DNA of 64,000 bases, taken from positions 3,847,501 through 3,911,500 of the forward strand of contig NZ_OY782038.1 of assembly GCF_963677575.1 (NCBI RefSeq). Direction: 5' to 3'. The notes beneath the pieces were generated by a model that had not been told where the DNA came from, did no database searches, and saw only the letters and a program-made list of their open reading frames with translations. Positions 60,711-64,000 of the stretch are shown one piece after another. The translations under genes and the position numbers were made by a program. The stretch comes from an uncultured Draconibacterium sp. (GTDB lineage Bacteria > Bacteroidota > Bacteroidia > Bacteroidales > Prolixibacteraceae). Each line of letters starts with the position of its first letter. The stretch's first letter is position 1.

Positions 60711-61571
60711 CTAAGGTTCAGGGGTTAACGCAAAGTCAATCTGGGTTGACTCTCCTTTTAATACATCCACATTCCAAATCGTATCTGTCAAAAAATTGTC
60801 CAATTCTGCAGTTATATAATAAGTTCCTTCTGGAATTCCAATTAATTTATATTCGCCCATTTCATCGGTAAAGGCAGAGGTAAGTAAACTATCTTCTTCT
60901 ATGTCATTTACTTCCATCCAAAGTTGTACTGAAGTATTTTCAAGGGCAACATCCGAAGTGTCGGTAACTGTTCCCTCAATTCTTCCGGCACGGTCGAGCA
61001 ACACGCAGCGAACAACCGGTTTAAAGTTAAAACCATTAATGGCTCCGCCTTCCCAGTTCCCTTTAACTACAAACGATTTGCTAACATCGAAGTCAAGTAA
61101 TACGTCTGAAGTCTCTCCACTGTTGATCGTCAACGCCGGCTCTACTTTAATTTTCAAACCACTGCTTGATCCGCTAGGTATTTTCAGGTCGAATTCTGTT
61201 CCGTCGGTCAGAATAATCTTTGAATCCGTAACATGCATACGCATCATGTCGTAAGTTCCGGCTTCCAGTTCAACAGAGGCCAGTTGCTCGGTAACACCGT
61301 TTGAAAGCGTAAGCAGATCAATATCAAAAGGATCTTCCATAATTGTAATAAACGAAGACTCAGTGCTATCGTTTTCTTGTTCTCTGATTTCAACTCTGTC
61401 AATTGTTACAATGGCTTGAGACACCAGGTCGATTGGGAAGGGAGCATCGGTAAGATACACGTTAACTCGCCCGTTTCCTTCAGCAAGATTTGTGGTTTTG
61501 CTGTCGTTACATGCCACCATAATTAAAATTCCAAATACAATCGTCGTAAGTGCTAATCCAATTTTCTTCAT
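60711..61571 (-). CDS. DUF4382 lipoprotein with C-terminal carboxypeptidase-like domain
   Basis: 286 residues. Lipobox MVAC (Cys21). The DUF4382 domain covers about 33-190: GRVNVYLTDAPFPIDLVSQA, then LLTLSNGVTEQLASVELEAG and YDMMRMHVTDSKIILTDGTE. A CarboxypepD_reg-like module follows (about 197-286: RIEGTVTDTSDVALENTSVQ, GIPEGTYYITAELDNF). Exported lipoprotein; family function unknown. It lies 136 bp downstream of the coiled-coil gene behind a strong terminator, so it probably has its own promoter. Confidence 0.87.
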   Translation of the reverse strand: MKKIGLALTTIVFGILIMVACNDSKTTNLAEGNGRVNVYLTDAPFPIDLVSQAIVTIDRVEIREQENDSTESSFITIMEDPFDIDLLTLSNGVTEQLASVELEAGTYDMMRMHVTDSKIILTDGTEFDLKIPSGSSSGLKIKVEPALTINSGETSDVLLDFDVSKSFVVKGNWEGGAINGFNFKPVVRCVLLDRAGRIEGTVTDTSDVALENTSVQLWMEVNDIEEDSLLTSAFTDEMGEYKLIGIPEGTYYITAELDNFLTDTIWNVDVLKGESTQIDFALTPEP

Positions 61572-61639
61572 TACTTGTTTATTTGTGTTTTCTTATAAAA
61601 GTTGTTTGTTATCCAGATACTGGTAGGGGAGTGTTTTCA

Positions 61640-61694
61640 GCAATAAAACGAAAGCAGAAGGGAACAACCTCTGTTGCCCGCCGCTTCTGCTTTC
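61640..61694 (-). terminator. Terminator after the coiled-coil gene
   Basis: GAAAGCAGAAG and CTTCTGCTTTC form a perfect 11-bp stem on the minus strand, with an internal GGCAACAGAGGTTGTT hairpin and a following GTTTTATTG. It lies between the coiled-coil and DUF4382 genes. Confidence 0.75.
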
Positions 61695-61707
61695 AGCAAA
61701 CCTATTA

Positions 61708-62622
61708 TTATTTAATTTCTATTACTGCGTATTTCGATATCTTCCAGAATTCATCAGGATTATCAATGTTTAGGTAGGCAATTACACCGTCTTGCTCAAC
61801 AAATGAGTATGAACTATCCGGGTGTTCTGAAATGATCGTTGCTTCGTTCGAGAACAATGGAATACTTTTGGTGTCATGAATGTCCAGCTCGGTGAAATAA
61901 TTCTGGTCCATATTGCGCTTAAGCTTCACTTCTTTTCCAAGTCCGAGGAAGCCACGGCCTTTTGTGAGAACATTATGTTCTTCCAGCTCTTTATACGTTC
62001 CGTAGGCAACAAAACCTTTGTTCAACTGGTAGATTTTTTCGTCGATTAGCTGTTGCTGCTGTATTAATGTGTCTTGTTTCGACTGAAGAACGGTTTGCAT
62101 GGTGTCAATTGTTTGCGACATATCGGCCAACATTACATCGCGCTCTTCAATTTGCTGTTGAAGTGCAACAATTTGTGTGTTCTGCTCTTCAATGCTTTCA
62201 TTCAGCGCTGCAATTTTCTTTTTGAATGAGCTGATTTGGATACCCGAATTTTTAAGCTTACGTTCCAACTCTGCAATATGGTCGCTGCTTTTCTCCAGCA
62301 TTTCATTCATCAGGGTAATGTCTTCAACAATCGCCTGTTTTCTGTCGTAGTTGCCCTCTTTCTGCGATTCAACCGATAAAACCTGGCGTTTCTCTTTAAT
62401 AAATTTCAGGTTCTGCTCAATTTCATCGAATGCACCAACCAGCTCGTTCACCATTGAATCACGTTCCTGCAAATCCTGATTTATTGTAGCATTTTGTGTT
62501 TGCAGATCCATAATCTCTGTTTTCTTTTGAGTATAGGTTGAAATACCAACCAAAGCAGCAACAACTATTATTGCCACTAAAACAATGCTTATTGCATTTT
62601 GTATTTTTCTATTCATTTTCAT
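61708..62622 (-). CDS. Membrane-anchored coiled-coil protein
   Basis: 304 residues. One N-terminal membrane helix (about 10-28, AISIVLVAIIVVAALVGIS). A long coiled coil follows at about 30-215, with Glu/Gln-rich heptads (TQNATINQDLQERDSMVNEL; EEQNTQIVALQQQIEERDVM; QQQQLIDEKIYQLNKGFVAY). The last 85 residues form a compact beta domain (KGRGFLGLGKEVKLKRNMDQ; NEATIISEHPDSSYSFVEQD). It resembles the Bacteroidota proteins annotated as Cbp1-like adhesins, though I would not rely on that name. The near-consensus sigma-54 promoter and enhancer pair upstream suggest control by the adjacent sigma-54 activator. The start follows GGAGGAGATAATC, an SD-like stretch. Confidence 0.78.
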   Translation of the reverse strand: MKMNRKIQNAISIVLVAIIVVAALVGISTYTQKKTEIMDLQTQNATINQDLQERDSMVNELVGAFDEIEQNLKFIKEKRQVLSVESQKEGNYDRKQAIVEDITLMNEMLEKSSDHIAELERKLKNSGIQISSFKKKIAALNESIEEQNTQIVALQQQIEERDVMLADMSQTIDTMQTVLQSKQDTLIQQQQLIDEKIYQLNKGFVAYGTYKELEEHNVLTKGRGFLGLGKEVKLKRNMDQNYFTELDIHDTKSIPLFSNEATIISEHPDSSYSFVEQDGVIAYLNIDNPDEFWKISKYAVIEIK

Positions 62623-62671
62623 GATTATCTCCTCCGTAATTAGTTTTTTTATGAATAATCTGTCTCTTAAT

Positions 62672-62688
62672 AGCCAATTGCTGTGCCA
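62672..62688 (-). promoter_or_regulatory. Near-consensus sigma-54 (-24/-12) promoter
   Basis: On the minus strand TGGCAC, 5 bp, TTGGCT. The -24 half is exact and the spacing is correct. The -12 half has GG where GC is expected, one mismatch to TTGCW. It lies 50 bp before the coiled-coil gene and is the only such element I see near it. Confidence 0.6.
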
Positions 62689-62754
62689 TTAAAATTTGAA
62701 ATTCATAATGGGCTGTAGATGAGGAGGAAGGAGAATAGGGAGAGATTCAAATCC

Positions 62755-62787
62755 TATCAATATGATAGTAGAATTATCATTTTGATA
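62755..62787. promoter_or_regulatory. Two palindromic enhancer-like sites, 20 bp apart
   Basis: TATCA-ATA-TGATA (62755-62767) and TATCA-TTT-TGATA (62775-62787) have identical half-sites and a 20-bp centre-to-centre distance (about two helical turns). They lie about 70-110 bp upstream of the sigma-54-like promoter and just after the stop of the sigma-54 activator gene. Confidence 0.68.
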
Positions 62788-62803
62788 ATCATGAAGGGAA
62801 TTA

Positions 62804-64000
62804 TTAGTCTTCTTTAAGCATTCGATAAATAGTGGCAACACCAATATCCAATTTGTCGGCAACTATTTTGGGTTTGTTATCGTATTTATCCAGCATGCGT
62901 TTTACCAAACGAAGATTGTATTCACGTAGCGTTAGTTCTTCAGTTAGCAAACCTTCAATGTTCTCGGCATCCTCAAGAAGTAAATGATCGGCAGTAATTT
63001 CTTTTTCATCGGCAAGCGTTGCGGCCAGTTCAATAACAGATTTTAACTCGCGTACATTTCCCGGAAAAGGATAGCCCAGCAATTTTTTACTGGCAGAAGG
63101 CGACAGTTGTTTTTGCTCCAGTTTATTCTCTTTACAAAACTCCAGAATGAAACTTTTGGCCAGCACGATAACATCATTCCCTCTGTCACGCAATGGCGGA
63201 AGATCGATGGGCAGTCCATAAAAACGGTAATAAAGGTCTTGCCGGAAGTTCCCTTTTTTTACTTCTTCCAACAGGTTTTTGTTGGTGGCAATAATAATGC
63301 GACAATCAATCTTTACCGCTTTGTTACTTCCAATCCGGATGATCTCTTTTTCCTGTAAAGCCCGCAAAAGTTTTGCCTGTAATGAAATGTCCATCTCTGC
63401 AATTTCATCCAAAAACAAGGTGCCGGAATGGGCTTCTTCGAATTTTCCGATTCGTCGGGCAGCGGCTCCTGTAAAGGCGCCTTTCTCGTGTCCGAAAAGT
63501 TCACTCTCGATCAACTCATTAGGAATGGCAGCCATGTTTACCGGGACAAAAGGCTGTTTGGCACGCGACGAATTATAGTGAATCGCTTTGGCAACGAGTT
63601 CTTTTCCGGTTCCGGTTTCGCCACTTATTGATACCGTAACATTTGTGCGGGTGGCTTTTTCAATCAGGTTGTAAATTTTTTGTGTGGCCGGACTGTTTCC
63701 AACAATGGTTTTTTCGTAACTGTATTTCTTTTTAACCTCCTGGCGCAGCGAGCGTATCTCGTCTTTAAGTTTGAATTCCTTGCTGATATTATTTACGGTG
63801 TTCAGCAGGCGCTCGCGTATGTCTTTCGATTTTACAATGTAATCGTAAGCACCATGTTTCAGCAGGTCAACCACCACTTCAATATCGTCTTGTTCCGAAA
63901 TGAGAATAACCTGAATATCGTCGTTAATTGCTTTTATCTGCTTTAATACCTCAAGGCCTTTCATGTCGGGCAGGCGGTAATCCAGCGTTACAACATCAGG
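62804..64000 (-). CDS. Sigma-54-dependent response regulator, 5' end beyond window
   Basis: At least 398 residues visible; the frame runs to the window edge (the first in-frame ATG at 63964 is internal). Receiver domain with Asp in LDYRLPDMKG and Lys in YDYIVKSKD. AAA+ domain: SGETGTGKELVAKAIHYNSS (Walker A), ELFGHEKGAFTGAAARR with the GAFTGA loop that contacts sigma-54, GTLFLDEIAEMDISLQAKLL (Walker B), and NVRELKSVIELAATL. The C-terminal Fis-type helix-turn-helix is PKIVADKLDIGVATIYRMLK. The neighbouring enhancer pair and sigma-54-like promoter make it a local activator. Confidence 0.95.
   Translation of the reverse strand, partial: PDVVTLDYRLPDMKGLEVLKQIKAINDDIQVILISEQDDIEVVVDLLKHGAYDYIVKSKDIRERLLNTVNNISKEFKLKDEIRSLRQEVKKKYSYEKTIVGNSPATQKIYNLIEKATRTNVTVSISGETGTGKELVAKAIHYNSSRAKQPFVPVNMAAIPNELIESELFGHEKGAFTGAAARRIGKFEEAHSGTLFLDEIAEMDISLQAKLLRALQEKEIIRIGSNKAVKIDCRIIIATNKNLLEEVKKGNFRQDLYYRFYGLPIDLPPLRDRGNDVIVLAKSFILEFCKENKLEQKQLSPSASKKLLGYPFPGNVRELKSVIELAATLADEKEITADHLLLEDAENIEGLLTEELTLREYNLRLVKRMLDKYDNKPKIVADKLDIGVATIYRMLKED

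Overview
The window looks like chromosomal DNA of a member of the Bacteroidota, most likely a marine or sediment Marinilabiliales/Prolixibacteraceae type (inference). The signs are Bacteroidota-type promoters (TTG near -33, TAnnTTTG near -7), lipoproteins of families typical of the phylum (DUF4270, DUF4296), a CarboxypepD-reg/TonB receptor, LytTR/LytS-type two-component proteins and moderate-to-low GC. I saw no rRNA, tRNA or CRISPR array.

Layout. 1-4.1 kb (minus): RND efflux pump, with the permease running off the left edge, plus its adaptor. 4.4-15.2 kb (plus): a cupin gene, then a long head-to-tail run nadB-nadC-coaX-outer-membrane protein-TPR protein-lptC-CNNM/CBS protein-ppiD, linking NAD and CoA synthesis with envelope biogenesis. 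It ends in a strong terminator and a cluster of perfect palindromes. 15.6-31.5 kb: mostly housekeeping (YczE-cytidylate kinase fusion, MarC, FKBP, methyltransferase, TauE/SafE, dusB, amidohydrolase, radA, rfaE2, panD, panC), interrupted by an 888-bp IS5-family element with a broken transposase start. 31.6-38 kb: a glycogen-synthase-like protein, a DUF4270 lipoprotein and a small glycan-use locus (two GH43-like enzymes and a GPH-type transporter). 38-43.4 kb: small enzymes and regulators and a sensor kinase/receiver pair.

43.4-55 kb is an accessory island: orphan small genes, gene-cassette-like spacing with large attC-like imperfect palindromes, an ORF-less group II intron lying inside one of those palindromes, two MITEs (one cleanly interrupting a SnoaL-like gene), lipoprotein genes with kelch and fibronectin folds, and an 11-unit array of 21-bp degenerate repeats. 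No integrase is present in the window.

55-60.4 kb (minus): a coherent regulated locus of LytTR regulator, LytS-type kinase, TPR protein and TonB receptor. An identical 35-bp-spaced direct-repeat operator lies upstream of both the TPR and the receptor gene. 60.7-64 kb (minus): a DUF4382 lipoprotein, a coiled-coil membrane-anchored protein, and a sigma-54 response regulator running off the right edge. Between the last two lie a near-consensus -24/-12 promoter and two identical-half-site palindromes 20 bp apart, which look like its enhancer sites.

The items most worth checking are the intron within an attC-like site, the paired LytTR-type operators, the sigma-54 enhancer pair, the 21-bp array, and the exact MITE insertion.
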